From assembly GCF_016802725.1 (NCBI RefSeq), contig NC_052668.1, forward strand, positions 26,592,501 to 26,656,500: a stretch of 64,000 nucleotides of DNA. Reading direction: 5' to 3'. A program made the translations under genes and the position numbers. This DNA is from Solenopsis invicta (taxonomy: Eukaryota > Arthropoda > Insecta > Hymenoptera > Formicidae). This document shows positions 50,155-61,998 of this stretch, piece by piece. Every line of letters starts with the position of its first letter. The stretch's first letter is position 1. The notes under the pieces are model-generated. The model made no database searches, had not been told where the DNA came from, and saw only the letters and a list, made by a program, of their open reading frames with translations.

Positions 50155-53100
50155 GTAACGTATTCTGAAAACAGAAATAAAAATATTCCAAGAAACTGAC
50201 TTTCAAATGTATATTTTTTATTTCATACTAACCCCGGCGAATTCTTTGATCAAGAATTACTCTCGTAATTTTTTATTTCTGCTCGTAATAAGTACTTATA
50301 ATTATTAATTAACCTTTAGCTAAAAATGTTTAAGAACGTTTACGTGATGTAATAAGAATTTCTTTTCATTATCTTAATTAATAGTACTTATATCAAATAA
50401 AACGTATTCTTTGATATTAAATAATATTACGCTAATAATGGCAATAAAATTATTTATAAATTAGTCGCATTTCGTTCTACCAAGATATATGTATTTTTGA
50501 CTAGCGCTGAATTATCTTATAAATTTTAAATATTTTTATCAAGTTTTACTGCTTTATACATACTACAGACAATGGAAATACTACTGAATTGATGAATTCT
50601 TTAGAAACCACGGATGGTTGTGTTCCCTTAATAAATTTTTTACATTAATATTAATGTTTTAACCGACTTATTTGAAAAGAACCTAAACCTAAGTCGAAGC
50701 GTTGTGAAGAAAATTAATCATTAAACACAATTTGCCAATTTGTTGACTAAATACTTATTATTTATTACTTTTTGTCACCAGCGACTATAAGTATGACTAT
50801 ATTAATTTATAGATTTATTAATATTCTTAACATTAATCAATACTAAAGTTCAGCAATTGACCCCAATTTAAAATTGAAATCATTTTCATATACGCAATAA
50901 TAACAAGAACATGTGTTTTATAAATGGTGTTATAAAGTTTGTAATGAGGTCAAGTGCAAAATATATCATGCAAATCATGTTTCGTCACGATGTTTAAACA
51001 GACGCAGTTTAATAAGACGTACACAAAAAATTTGGAAAACGCCAGGCGAGCGGTTTGGGAAGAGAATCTCGTGGAGATTTATAAGCATAATTTATTGGCC
51101 GCCGCAGGACATCACAGTTATACACTGCGGGATAATCATATTGCCGATCTCAACACTCGCCAATATATGCGCGAAATGGTTCGTAATTAATGGCATTTAT
51201 AGTATCTCTTTTTTTTTCTTCCCTATAATCTTCAAATAACTTCGTTAAAATCGCAATTCTCTATCACAAATATTGTAATAACACTAAAGTAATAAACAAT
51301 CAACTTTTTTGTCTTAAGATTTAACAACTTCTCACGTACTTTTGACTGCTATGAAGCTGAACATGAATGTCTTTATCGCATTAATTAGAATTTTGAGAAA
51401 TTTGCTATTAAATATGCTAAAAAATTCAATTTTAACATTCTTCGATTTTGAGCAATTTTAATAGTAGATATTTCAAAATTCCAATTAATGTCATAGAAAC
51501 ATTTCACGTCCAGATTCGTGTTTAGCAGCCAAGAGTACATAAAAAATAAAACCTCAAGGCAAATTTTGCGTTGCACAATATAATTCAACAGAAAACAAAT
51601 GATAGAGGAGAGTATGATATTATGGTTCCTATTTACATTTTGTACAATAACCTTGTTAATAATCAATATTTTAAATTGGAAATTTAACGATTTACATTCG
51701 TCAATGTGTTGTTTAATCGATTCTAGACTCAAAGATATAAAATATTTATTATGTAAAATGTTTACAAAATCTGCACAATGGGTCGAAGAAAGACAAAAGT
51801 AATAGTGAGGCTCTTTCCTCTAAATAGAATAAAAATTTGGTTTAAAAATAGACATTATTTTCATAGTTACAAAATTATATACATTTATTCAAAATAAAGG
51901 GCAAATATTGCAAAATATATGCAAATGTATGTACATAGACATAACTTTTTCGCATATAGATATTATAGATTGCAGTATTGAAAATCCATCATACAAATAA
52001 AATAAAGTACAAATTAGCAATAAAACAGCAACAAATTTATCGAATAATTACATCAATACAAATAATTTAAAAAGACCACGTTAGGTCTTTTGAGGCAACA
52101 GCACAATTAGAAAAATCCCATTATTGTTTAACTGAGGAAAAAACAATTTTATTTATTTAAAAATTTAACTAGAAACAAATCAGAAAATACTCCTACATAT
52201 GTTAGACTATAAAAAAAAATTATATAAGGCGTTCAAGCATGATGATATTGTTGCAAATAATTTTGACATTCCAGAAACACCAGTTTAAACGTTCAATGAA
52301 TTTTTTAATGGTTTAACATAATTATTTTTAGATCTGTATTTCAGCAAAATTGGCCTTTCTGTGTGCCTAATAAAATGCTAAATAACAAAGAACAATGTAC
52401 ATACATTCGTATAACACGCTCAAGTTTAAACGGAACGAGAAATTATGCGTAATTAAATGCTAAAATATACCTTGGAAAGTTTCGAAATGCTCAGAAGTAA
52501 AAATGCTTTATAACAAATGTTGGCTATTGTGTATTAGCATATTAACGCCATTGCACAACGGTGGACCACTATACAAATAATTCCATTCCATTAGGACAAC
52601 TAATCACTAGAAAGAGTATTGTTTACTGAAATGCAATGAATAGCCTGATTTCAGTATTGTATCAATCAATGATACATTCACTGTCTTTCTCAATGATAAT
52701 TTACCATCAGTGATTTCTATTAATGAAGGAGCCCGTTTTTCTCTCCCTGCCCCCCTCTTAATCGGAATCACTGAAAAGACAGCGAATAATCATTGATGTT
52801 CAGCAATCGTAAGTACAGCGCTGCAAATAAATCAGTAAAGTCTTACTGATTCAGATTTAGAGAATAATAACGTAGACATTACGAATAGCCATATCTACAA
52901 GAGCCATAATATCGCCTTCTTCTTTACTAAAATCGTTTCGACTACGTCTCGTCTGCTAATTTCTCTCAGGTGAGACTGATGCCCAGTCGGAGACGCCGAC
53001 TGCCGACCGAACCGATAGTATCGACGGCTCTGAAAGATTCTCGCAAAATACCAGCGAGCCTCGATTGGCGCGAATGCGGTTTCGTCACTCCGCCGGTGAA

Positions 53101-56100
53101 CCAACAGAACTGCGGGAGTTGTTACGCTTACTCAATCGCGGAAAGCATAGAGGGCCAGATTTTTAAGCAGACTGGCATGCTGCTATCCGTGAGCGCACAA
53201 CAGCTCGTGGATTGCAGCACGGCGATCGGGAACCTCGGCTGCACCGGCGGCTCCCTCAGGACCACTCTAAAATATTTGGAAAAGTCGAAGGGTCTCATGG
53301 CTACATCCATGTATCCTTACAACGGTGAGGTACGCATTGCACTTTGCCAATTGTCGAGTGTACGACATAAACGATATTCCGTCGAGGCACCGTTTACAAA
53401 GCGCAACTCTCGAATCGTTTTCGCAGAGAATCATGAAGGAAGCTGTTTGATGTCCTTTAAACTTTTAAGTAGAAAGAGAATTCCTGCGTTCTTATTCAAT
53501 AAAAAAGAAAAAAAAAATTATTTTTGACAATCATGTAAATCTCTTTTTATCGACGATGATTGATCAGTCGTAAAAGTTTGGAGAATACAGTGCTATAAGT
53601 TCAAACAATACCGAATTGAGAAACGTGAATTTCTGGATTCGTACTATGACCATAATGCATAATGATGCAGTATTAGCGACCATGAGCGAAGGCGCTGACA
53701 GTGAGAATTTAATTATCGCAATAAACAGGTAAACGTCAAGGTTTCTTCCATTATTTCGCGGGTCTCCCCGCCAGTCAGAAATGTCAGAAAATTTGTGGAA
53801 GATTTTGGCGAGGAGAATCCGAATTATGCCAGTCACGTTAACGCGATAAACTTCCGTAATATGAATGGCTCCGTGACGATGGCTCTGCCAAGCTCTTCTA
53901 TTAATAGTAAATATACTTTACGTCATGCGGGCGAGCAGAGCGCGAGAGCCAAATGTTTCATAGAATTTTAAGAAAGTGCGCGACAGCTATTCCTCCATTC
54001 GCAATAAAAAGTGAATGCTTTTGTCTGGCTGACTTAATTTGAAACCACAATTTATTATCGCGAATACAAAGTTCAAATGATGCAACCAGACGCGTATAAC
54101 TGACACGCTCCAATTCAACAAACATTAGTAGACGAAGTTCTCTCGGATCTCGATTGTCAATCGTTTCCTGTTAAACTCATTTGCTTCTAATTAAGTAATA
54201 TTATTCTATTGACATTTCCTTGAAATAAATTTATGCGTGTTGCTTGGGCACGTTTACTATTTCGACTTCGAGTAAAAACAAAATGTATTCAGTTGCTAAT
54301 GGTTTGAATGATAAAAACTACGTTATTTTTCTTCCAAAGTTATCTATTCTTTTCTTATTTTGTCATGTCATGTTTTTTTTTTTAATAGAATCTCAGTGAC
54401 GCAACGTTCGTTTGGAAATTATTTATACAGCTACGTACACTTTTATAACCAGTTTATATCAGTAATATCAATGTAAATAACTATTCCAATAATAACTTCG
54501 ATAATATCCACTAATAACTTTTGTTACGTGATAATACTAATCTTAACTATGCTGTTTGAAAACAAAAGTTTAATTCCGAAACGATTAAAATATTTTAAAA
54601 GCGATTTGTTTAATGCGAAAATAAATGCGTAATGTACAAAACAATTTTTATTGAAAATTGTTATTGCTTTAATCTATTACATTATATTTTTATTACTGAC
54701 TTATGTGTGTATATTATATATAAACATATGTATACGCACACACAGAGAAAAAGTTGTTAACTTGATTAAATTTTGCAAATTGATTAAATTTTTTTAAACT
54801 TTAAATACTTATTTAATCAAATATCTAAATATTTAACTTAAATACATAAATACCTGAATTGAAGAAATTTAATCAAATTAAAAAATTAACAACGATCAAT
54901 TTAGTCAAGATAACAATTGTGTTTCAGTTTACAGCCATTGACAAAATTATTAGGCGCCTTTGCTTTTTTTAAATGTTTTATAACTAAAATGCGTAAGTTA
55001 AAAAATAAGTTATAAAAAACAATGGTGGATCAAGCAAACATTAGTTTATGTAGTTATCTAAAAAATAAATGATAACATTTATAAAGATTGTGTTATGTAT
55101 TTCTCTATAAATTGAAAAAATTGTTAAATAAATAGGGTGCCTAATAATTTTGTCAATGGCTGTATATACATATTTTATATTATATATATATACACACACA
55201 TAAAAAAATTGTTAAATCATATGTGTATATGTATACATTGAGAGAAAAATTTCAAAATTTTAATAAATATTTATTCGAATAATACTAATAAAATATTTAC
55301 TTGCAGTACATAAATATATACTCTATAAAAAAAAATAATATTTAAATTAAATTAGTGATTCTTGTACTAAATGAATGTATATTTATATTTAATAAATATT
55401 TCAATAATACTATTCGAATAAATATTTATTAGAATTAAATAATTTTTTCCTCAGTGTATGAATATTTATATATTCCACTGATAAATTAAATAATTCGTAC
55501 ATCTAATTTAAATTATTCTAGCAAGGGGAGTGCAAATTTCAGAGGGACCAGAGTGTCGTCAATATAACTTCATGGGCAATTTTGCCGGCGCGAGATGAGA
55601 AAGCTTTAGAAATAGCAGTGGCGACAATCGGTCCTATAGCAGCTTCCATAAATGCCGGCCCGAAAACATTCCAGCTTTATCAGTGAGTATTTTTATTTAC
55701 ACTAAAAGAAAAAAAACGCATCCGTGTAAATTACCGCTAACGAGTAAGTGACGTGCGTGCGAGTTGCCGACAAAACGCGTCGCGTTCAAAAAACACACGA
55801 TAATTTTATACGTCTGCTATTTATTGCACAAAGCCGCGGGAGATATTGAAGTATAATTTCCAGCGTTTATAGATCGACTAATCTTTTCGGAGAAAAATAA
55901 ACAACAATGCGAATTGCGATGCGTGAATTCAAAAAAATTCTACCGATAACCAACAAACGGCGCCGTGACAAACAGTTTTTTTCCACACAGATAACTAATC
56001 GCTCGTAATCCGGTAATGAATTTATGTTAGTTAATATTTTAGTTATTACCGCGATAAAAGTGCCTCTCGAGAAGCCACGCGAGTGAATGTCGTTGTCTAT

Positions 56101-59100
56101 TTAATCCGGATCTATCTACTACGATTTATATTGCATCTTTGATGTAGCCGATTACACGGTTCAACAAAAAATAATTTTTTTTGACACTGGAATGAGATTA
56201 GTTTTATGAGACTATTATCTTTAGTTCAGTAGACGCTGAATATGAACCTTGTTTCCAAATTGCTCCATTATGTCACAATTTTGAGAAATTGAAATTAAAA
56301 TTGCAAGAAAGAGAACTATTTTTATATTTTATTATATTATAACTGTGATATGTGACGAGCTGCAAAAATTTCATTGAAATCAAAATTAAGTGTGTTGTTA
56401 ACACATTCAACCTTAAAAAAATAAAAATATGGATATGTATGTATAAAATCATTATGTTTGACTTTTTGTCAAAATATTAAAATCAAACGTGATTTAACGT
56501 TCATCTGTTGTACCAATTTCACTATTTTGAATTCATCAATTTTAGTATTAGATTCATAATTCGGTTCTCATGAAAGACTTCTATACATACTTTAGTGAAA
56601 ATTATTCTCATAATTTTTATACGAATTGAAATATTTTTCACAAATACTCAGAAATACTCAGAAAATCTATATTCTTAGAATTTTTCATGCGTACAAATTC
56701 TGAAATATTCTGAAATTTCTCGTCACATTTCTAATTTCTAAAAAAATACTTTTAATTCTTTTAGATTTTATAACATTTCTTCAGAAATTATAGAACAAAA
56801 AATCTAAGAAGTCTTAGGATATTTCATAATTAACATGTATCAACAATTCTGTGAAAAAATGAAGATTTTTTAAATATTTCTGAAAAGTATTCTAATTCGT
56901 ATAAAAAATCTGAGAAAGTTATAAAATTATACAAAAGTTCTGAAAAAATCTAAAAAATTAAATAAAAAAATCTGAAAAAAATTTTTACCAGAACATACAT
57001 AAATTTGTATAAAAATTCAGATATTTTTTAAATTATGATCCGTTATATTAAAATTATTTTGAATTTGTCAATGTTGACGTCGAATTCATACTCTGCGGCT
57101 CAAAAAAACCATTACATTTAAAGAAATTATAGTTAAAAGCTATTTGCTAATCATCAATAATCTTTTGCGAAAGAGCTGTGATAATTAACAGTCTCATATT
57201 TAATTTGGCCCATTAATGGCGTATTTAATTATAAATATCTTATGAATCATAGTCGAAACAAAAGATTATTTTTAATAATTAAAAGTCCTAACATTAATGC
57301 TTAATTTTGCAAATAAAACTTCTCTAACACTTTATCTAAGTATCGTAGTTATAATATGACAAAATATAAAAATGTGAAAATGGTTCTTTTTGCAACTTTT
57401 TATCTTTAAATTTCTCAAAATCGTGTCGAAACAATTTGAAAAGCAGATTCTCAGCGCCCTATTCCTACAAAATAATTCGTTGTGTTTTTTTTCTTTGTTA
57501 AATTGTGTCATCAACGCACAAAAGCGCATTTATCTGGATAGAACTCATCTCGCAACTCATTAATAATTTTCCCATGTTATGTTTGATACTTAAATTATTA
57601 TTCAATAAATTTGCTAATCTGATAATCAATTTATTAACCGTTGAGAAAAAGAAATTACTATTCAGAACATCCTGCAGATTCTTTGTACAATTAATTAATA
57701 CTTGCATCCGAATTTTTAGATATTCGAATATTCATAATGATATAAGAATAAAAATTTAAACTGGGTTGGATAAGTTAATAATTTCTTAAAATAAATTAAA
57801 ATAAATTAAGTTGAAGTTAATGGCTTATAAAATTAATTTTATTGCATTAAGAGTTATGTGAACAAAAAAATTAACTCAATTAAAAGTTACGTTAAGATTA
57901 AATAAACTCAATTAAAAATTACATTAAAATTAAATTAAATTAAAAATTAATTTCAAAAATCATTATTTACATTAAATCATAAAATCGTAATTTTTAAAGT
58001 TAGATTATTCAAAACAATTATAATATGATTCATTAAATAAATTTTTAATATTTCACTTTGAAATTAAATTTATATGAAATAACAAAGAAATATTGCTTTT
58101 TTAATGTATTTTCTCTTTTATTATTTTTTTACATTAGTACTTTTATAATTTAAGAAAAAAGTTAAAATTTACGTGTTTTAAAAATAGTTGAAATTAAGAA
58201 TTTTTTTTAACTCATTTAAAGTTTTAACCTTTTAAACCTTTTAACATTATTATATAACTTCTAATTTCTTTAACCCGTTATTATCCTAAATTTAAATACT
58301 AATACCTGAATTAAATAATAAGAAATGAGATACAAGTACTATATGTATTTGTATAAATTCATATTAAATTGTTCAAAGTGATTGTTCTCTGCAATGATGA
58401 ACCTTTGCACATACAATGTTTACACGAAAAGCGAGAAGATTGGAAATTTTGCTCGGACCCCCGTCGAAGATACAGCTGTAAAGAAATTGGTCCAATCGCT
58501 TGATAACCCCTGGCATACCACCGATATGATGATTCTCATTCATTCGAAGCGCTGAAGCGTAATCAAACGCTTGTCATTCTAAAGGGTTCACAATGCCAAG
58601 GTGCGACTATTTCCTCCCATTGTTCATTTCCGGCGAACGGAAATAAATAACGCGTAAAAAAAAAGTCATGGAAACCGTTTGCCACGCGAATGGGAAGTGA
58701 TCGATGCGCCCGAGTTGTTATTTCGTAAATTTGTAATAAATGCAGGATGCCGCTCGTAAAAACATGCGATATCAATATGCAAACATAAATCTGCATTAAT
58801 AATTGCCTGCTCTCGTATATATAATAATTCGCATAACAGTTCGCAAGTTCAATGTCGGTGATTCACATCTTTTAATCGAAAACGTCTCTCTCGCGCGATT
58901 CATTTCTCTTTTTCTCTACAGTCTTGACGCACTCAAACTTGACGCACGCCAAAATGTTTTTCTTCGCTCGCAAAACAGATCGTACGATTCTAATAAGCAT
59001 ATTTTTTTTTTCAAATTGTACAAGGAAGCATTAGATATCAATCCACTCGTATTTTTCCACTCCGTAGCAAAGGCGTCTACGACGATCATCATTGCAGCTC

Positions 59101-59263
59101 GGACATGGTGAATCACGCGATGCTCGTCGTCGGATACACGCCGACCGAGTGGATCCTGAAGAACTGGTGGGGCAGTAATTGGGGTGAAAACGGCTACATG
59201 CGATTGGCGAGAAACAAGAATCGTTGTGGCGTAGCGAACTACGCGGCTTATGTGAGAGTTTGA
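50020..59263 (+). CDS. Cathepsin L-like cysteine protease (C1A papain family), five exons
   Basis: CDS join: 50020-50154, 51002-51178, 52970-53329, 55522-55682, 59068-59263 (1029 nt, 342 aa plus stop). The family comprises secreted or lysosomal endopeptidases made as inactive precursors. Seen: signal peptide (about 1-20), I29 propeptide with an ERWNIN variant of ERFNIN (Glu57, Arg61, Trp64, Asn67, Ile71, Asn75), mature domain from about residue 131 (IPASLDWREC), Gln149 oxyanion residue, NCGSCYAY with catalytic Cys155, GCTGGS, YPYNGEQGEC, VNHAML with His294, and KNWWGSNWG with Asn310. Length fits cathepsin L (about 330-340 aa). Odd points: Tyr for the usual Trp after the catalytic Cys, NWWG for NSWG, and a shortened loop after GY. 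All joins keep frame, so I take it as intact. The exact subfamily is not certain. Confidence 0.88.
50155..51001 (+). other. Cathepsin-like gene intron 1
   Basis: AT-rich, bounded by GTAACG and TTTAAACAG. I see no repeat or second coding signal in it. Confidence 0.75.
51002..51178 (+). CDS. Cathepsin-like protease exon 2: I29 inhibitor prodomain
   Basis: The acceptor is TTTAAACAG. The exon encodes TQFNKTYTKN, then LENARRAVWEENLVEIYKHN, which fits the ERFNIN spacing with Trp for Phe, then YTLRDNHIADLNTRQYMREM. To stay in frame with exon 3 the exon must end at 51178, using the weak donor ATG|GTTCGT. A better-looking GTAATT four bases later would break the frame. Confidence 0.8.
52133..52364. 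mobile_element. Same ACGGAAAGAACAATTTT family, copy in cathepsin intron 2
   Basis: Contains GCGTTCAAGCATGATGATAT, CCAGTTTAAACGTTCAATGA and CAGCAAAATTGGCCTTTCTG, all matching the 12719 unit in the same order. The left end is diverged. Confidence 0.7.
52666..52796. repeat. Short inverted-repeat element in cathepsin intron 2
   Basis: TCAATGATACATTCACTGTC at the left and GACAGCGAATAATCATTGA at the right pair with few mismatches around about 85 bp of spacer. MITE-like. Confidence 0.6.
52970..53329 (+). CDS. Cathepsin-like protease exon 3: proregion end and catalytic cysteine
   Basis: The acceptor is a clean pyrimidine tract TTTCTCTCAG. The exon encodes residues 105-224: a basic stretch PSRRRRLP, the mature start SRKIPASLDWRECGFVTPPV, NQQNCGSCYAYSIAESIEGQ with Cys155, LLSVSAQQLVDCS, LGCTGGSLRTTLKYLEKSKG and MYPYNGE. 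The donor is GAG|GTACGC, phase 0; an overlapping GTGAGG donor five bases earlier would remove part of the YPY-x6-C spacing. Confidence 0.9.
54748..54920. mobile_element. Palindromic AT-rich inverted-repeat element
   Basis: Arms GTTGTTAACTTGATTAAATT and AATTAAAAAATTAACAAC are near reverse complements, enclosing AT-rich spacer with further ATTTAATCAAAT pairing. It abuts the Tc1-like MITE and may be another MITE. Confidence 0.55.
54932..55162. mobile_element. Tc1-like MITE with long terminal inverted repeats
   Basis: 231 bp bounded by TA on both sides. The left end CAGCCATTGACAAAATTATT and the right end AATAATTTTGTCAATGGCTG are exact reverse complements, extending to about 24 bp. The interior is non-coding. 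The structure fits a deletion derivative mobilised by a Tc1-family transposase; no full-length relative is in the window. Confidence 0.85.
55236..55456. mobile_element. CACTGAG-type MITE, copy 3
   Basis: About 221 bp, in intron 3 of the cathepsin-like gene, ending only 65 bp before exon 4. Ends are CATTGAGAGAAAAATT and TTTTTTCCTCAGTG, flanked by TA; the inner arms around TTATTCGAATA match the other copies. Confidence 0.8.
55522..55682 (+). CDS. Cathepsin-like protease exon 4
   Basis: The acceptor is TTATTCTAG. The exon encodes QGECKFQRDQSVVNITSWAI, then LPARDEKALEIAVATIGPIA, ASINAGPKTFQLY. The GPIAASINAG stretch is the usual G-P-hydrophobic-A/S-V/I-x-A strand of cathepsin L. The donor is CA|GTGAGT, a perfect consensus, phase 2; codon 278 is completed as His by exon 5. 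Confidence 0.88.
55683..59067 (+). other. Cathepsin-like gene intron 4
   Basis: The longest intron of the gene, about 3.4 kb. From about 56500 to 57010 it is full of degenerate TCTGAAA-like repeats. From 57760 to 58330 it is almost pure A/T with repeated AAATTAA units. No exon-like frame is recognised. Confidence 0.75.
59068..59263 (+). CDS. Cathepsin-like protease exon 5: catalytic His and Asn, C-terminus
   Basis: The acceptor is CTCCGTAG. It encodes KGVYDDHHCSSDMVNHAMLV with His294, then GYTPTEWILKNWWGSNWGEN with Asn310, then GYMRLARNKNRCGVANYAAY and VRV followed by TGA. The loop between GY and the WILKN strand is several residues shorter than in typical cathepsin L, and the glycine after GY is missing. 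Confidence 0.9.
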
Positions 59264-59400
59264 GATTTACCTCCTTCCGAAATTTGATCGAAAAACTTGT
59301 ACTATCTAGAAAAATGTGCCCGTTAATTTTTATATCCAAAAACACACGAAGCAAACCGTGCGATAAATCGATAAGTATTTACGGCGATTATCGATGGCGA

Positions 59401-59406
59401 AATAAA
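59401..59406 (+). terminator. Poly(A) signal AATAAA for the cathepsin-like gene
   Basis: AATAAATAAATA lies about 138 bp past the stop codon, the first such hexamer on this strand. It is a plausible cleavage signal in an AT-rich background, so evidence is modest. Confidence 0.5.
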
Positions 59407-59852
59407 TAAATATTGTTTTCCCATATTTGTTACTTTATCAGGATATTTATTTTTATTTTACTGTGTACTTATAGTGACGATAAAAAGAAATGATAAAAGT
59501 TGATAACTACCGAGTTCAATGAGTCTATTTCCTACAGCTGTACCAATCCTTCCACCATTATAGTGATCAAAGATCGTATGTATTCAAACGATTAAACTTG
59601 GGGCAATTACTAAGGATTGCCGAACATTTATTACATAACAGCCACTGACCGCAGGACGGACGCTCGAATGCCAGATACCAGACTTCCGTAACCACACAGG
59701 ATCCCCGGGAAATTTAATCGAACCGTAACAACCGCGGCATGATAGGAACGCGGAGACTTTGCTCGATCGAAAATTCTGTCCGGAGACGAAGTATACGGCT
59801 AACCGGAACATATCACCATAGCATTTCCGTAAGAGATGGAGGAAAAGGGAGG

Positions 59853-59896
<44 letters not shown>

Positions 59897-60379
59897 GATA
59901 AGCAGAAGGACGAACCAATTCGTGTATCCGTAGATAGGTAGAACTCGATTGGCGCTAACCGTGTGACGCAATGTCAGACGAAACCATTACGTAACCGCAC
60001 AGTGACATAAATCCAGGGACGCATCCTGCAAATGATTTGTGTACGCATGATTCTGACACCAGAAATAAAAATGGGCTTGGATCCAAGGTTGAGATAGCGG
60101 CCGCGCCTCTTTTAAGGATTAATGTCAGATTTAATATTTGCATAACAAGAAGGAAACAATAAATCTTAGGAATCTTGATTATAAATAAGGCTAATGAACG
60201 GATTTGTGTCTTAAAGAGAAACCTTCGTTTCTACAGTCGAAATATACATTTACGAAAAGTCTTGTTAAAGTGTCTGAAAATTTAATTGGACGTCTAAATC
60301 TAAAAATAATTTTGTTAAATTCAAAATAAATGTGTGGAACATTTACATTGGTTACTAGCAACGTTGCTCTTTGTTAGTC

Positions 60380-61430
60380 AATTCTAAATTACCTAGATAA
60401 AAGTGAGATAAATTTTAGGTAAACGTATCTGAGATAAAAATGATTTAATTTATAATTTATCTAGATAAAGGATAAATTTAGATACGGTTTACGAAATATT
60501 AGTACGTCATTACAAGCTACTACATCAATATCGCATTCATACATACGAACGATACGGATCGATTTTCGTAGAACGTTTTCGTATTTATTGAATTAAGTGT
60601 CTAAGTCTATTTCTAAAAGCTCGATGTTGTTTCTTCGTATAATCTATGTTTGGAGATTCCAATTTCATAACTACGGACCACAGAACTTTTATATCAGGCA
60701 AATGTTGGCACACGATTTAACAGCTCTGGACGTCATAGTCTAACAAATGACAAAAAAATCTAAATTAAAAAACTTTTTCGCTCTCTACATAAAGTCCATA
60801 CTGCAGACATGTGTGAATATACTTTAATTTCGGAATAGAATTTCAAAATCTACAGGTGAGTAATAGCTACGAAAAGTTGTTGCAAAATTATTGCGTTTTA
60901 TCGATAAAACAAGACTGACTTCAGGATCCCATAACTGAAATAATTAAAATTAAGAACAATATATTTGAACCTTTAAAAGAAGAGTTCTTTAAATAATTCC
61001 ATCATCTGATAAAAATGTTTCTCTTTTGATTTGGATCAGTACGCAAATAACAATGAAAAAGTAAAAAATATCGTGGGAATACATGTATACAACTCTCATT
61101 ACGATAACTAATGAAGTTCCTTGTAAAAGTTTTCGAACCAATTATAGTTTCGGACCAATTATTTTATATTGCGCTACTTCTGATCTGTGCAATTTATTGT
61201 TACCGCATCAAAAAATTCTGTTATGCAGATAAATCATAATTTGAAAGTTGTGTCACTAAAGTTCTCTCCTCCATATTCGTGGTTCACATTTGACTTAGCT
61301 AATTTAAAAGAGATAACACGTCTTTTATCTAAGATTAAAAAAGATGTATATTATACGTTCTAATAATCTAAAGAAAGATAAGATAATTTCTTTATCTAGA
61401 TAATTTTATGTGAACATCTTTAATATCGGC
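60380..61430. repeat. TCTAGATAA-type dispersed repeat, copy 2
   Basis: Starts near TACCTAGATAAAAGTGAGAT and ends near TTTATCTAGATAATTTTATG. The middle matches the 25600-26215 copy in the same orientation; the left part has extra unique sequence (about 60490-60940). Confidence 0.55.
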
Positions 61431-61510
61431 AATTATCGGTAATTTAAATGGAATTAAAATTATCGATAATTTTATACGATTATCTGAATAATTTGTGTAG
61501 ATAACAATGC

Positions 61511-61998
61511 AATCACTGGTTGTTAGAATGTTAAAAAATGTTTGACTTGCTCATTATGCTTGAACGTCTTACATAATTATTGTATTTTGAAGGCCCACAA
61601 ATTATTTTCAAATTTGTATCTAAATTTTCAGATACTTCAGCAAAACAGTTTTTTCCTTATATTCATATATGTTATATATTTAAGTATTCTAGCATCTCTC
61701 TGTGTCCTTTTTCGATGATATACTATACGTATCATATATCCACACAGAACGCACGGTTTTGCTAAAGTGTAAAAATTTAACTACAGAACAAAATACGGAA
61801 GAAAATATAGATAATTATGTTAAAGTATCAAAATAATTATATAGAGTGCTTAAATTAATTGCTAGAATGTCTTTTATAATTATTTCGATGGTCCACCAAA
61901 GTTATTTCCAAATCTTTATTCAAATTATTACTTTATATTTTTTTTTACTTCAGCAGTATTTCTTTTTACTTTAGCAAAATGGTTCTCTCTGTATAGCA
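61511..61998. mobile_element. Same ACGGAAAGAACAATTTT family, two units at right end
   Basis: Units at about 61511-61665 (left end lost) and 61742-61998. Shared words include TGCTTGAACGTCTTACATAA, TTTCGATGGTCCACCAAAGT and TTCAGCAAAACAGTTTTTTC. Confidence 0.65.

Larger units (their letters stand above)
51179..52969 (+). other. Cathepsin-like gene intron 2
   Basis: AT-rich. It holds an inverted-repeat element at 52133-52364 and a smaller one at 52666-52796. Its 5' boundary is the weak GTTCGT site. Confidence 0.7.
53330..55521 (+). other. Cathepsin-like gene intron 3
   Basis: Three adjacent inverted-repeat elements occupy 54748-55456. The first kilobase is of mixed composition with no recognised coding frame. 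Confidence 0.75.
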
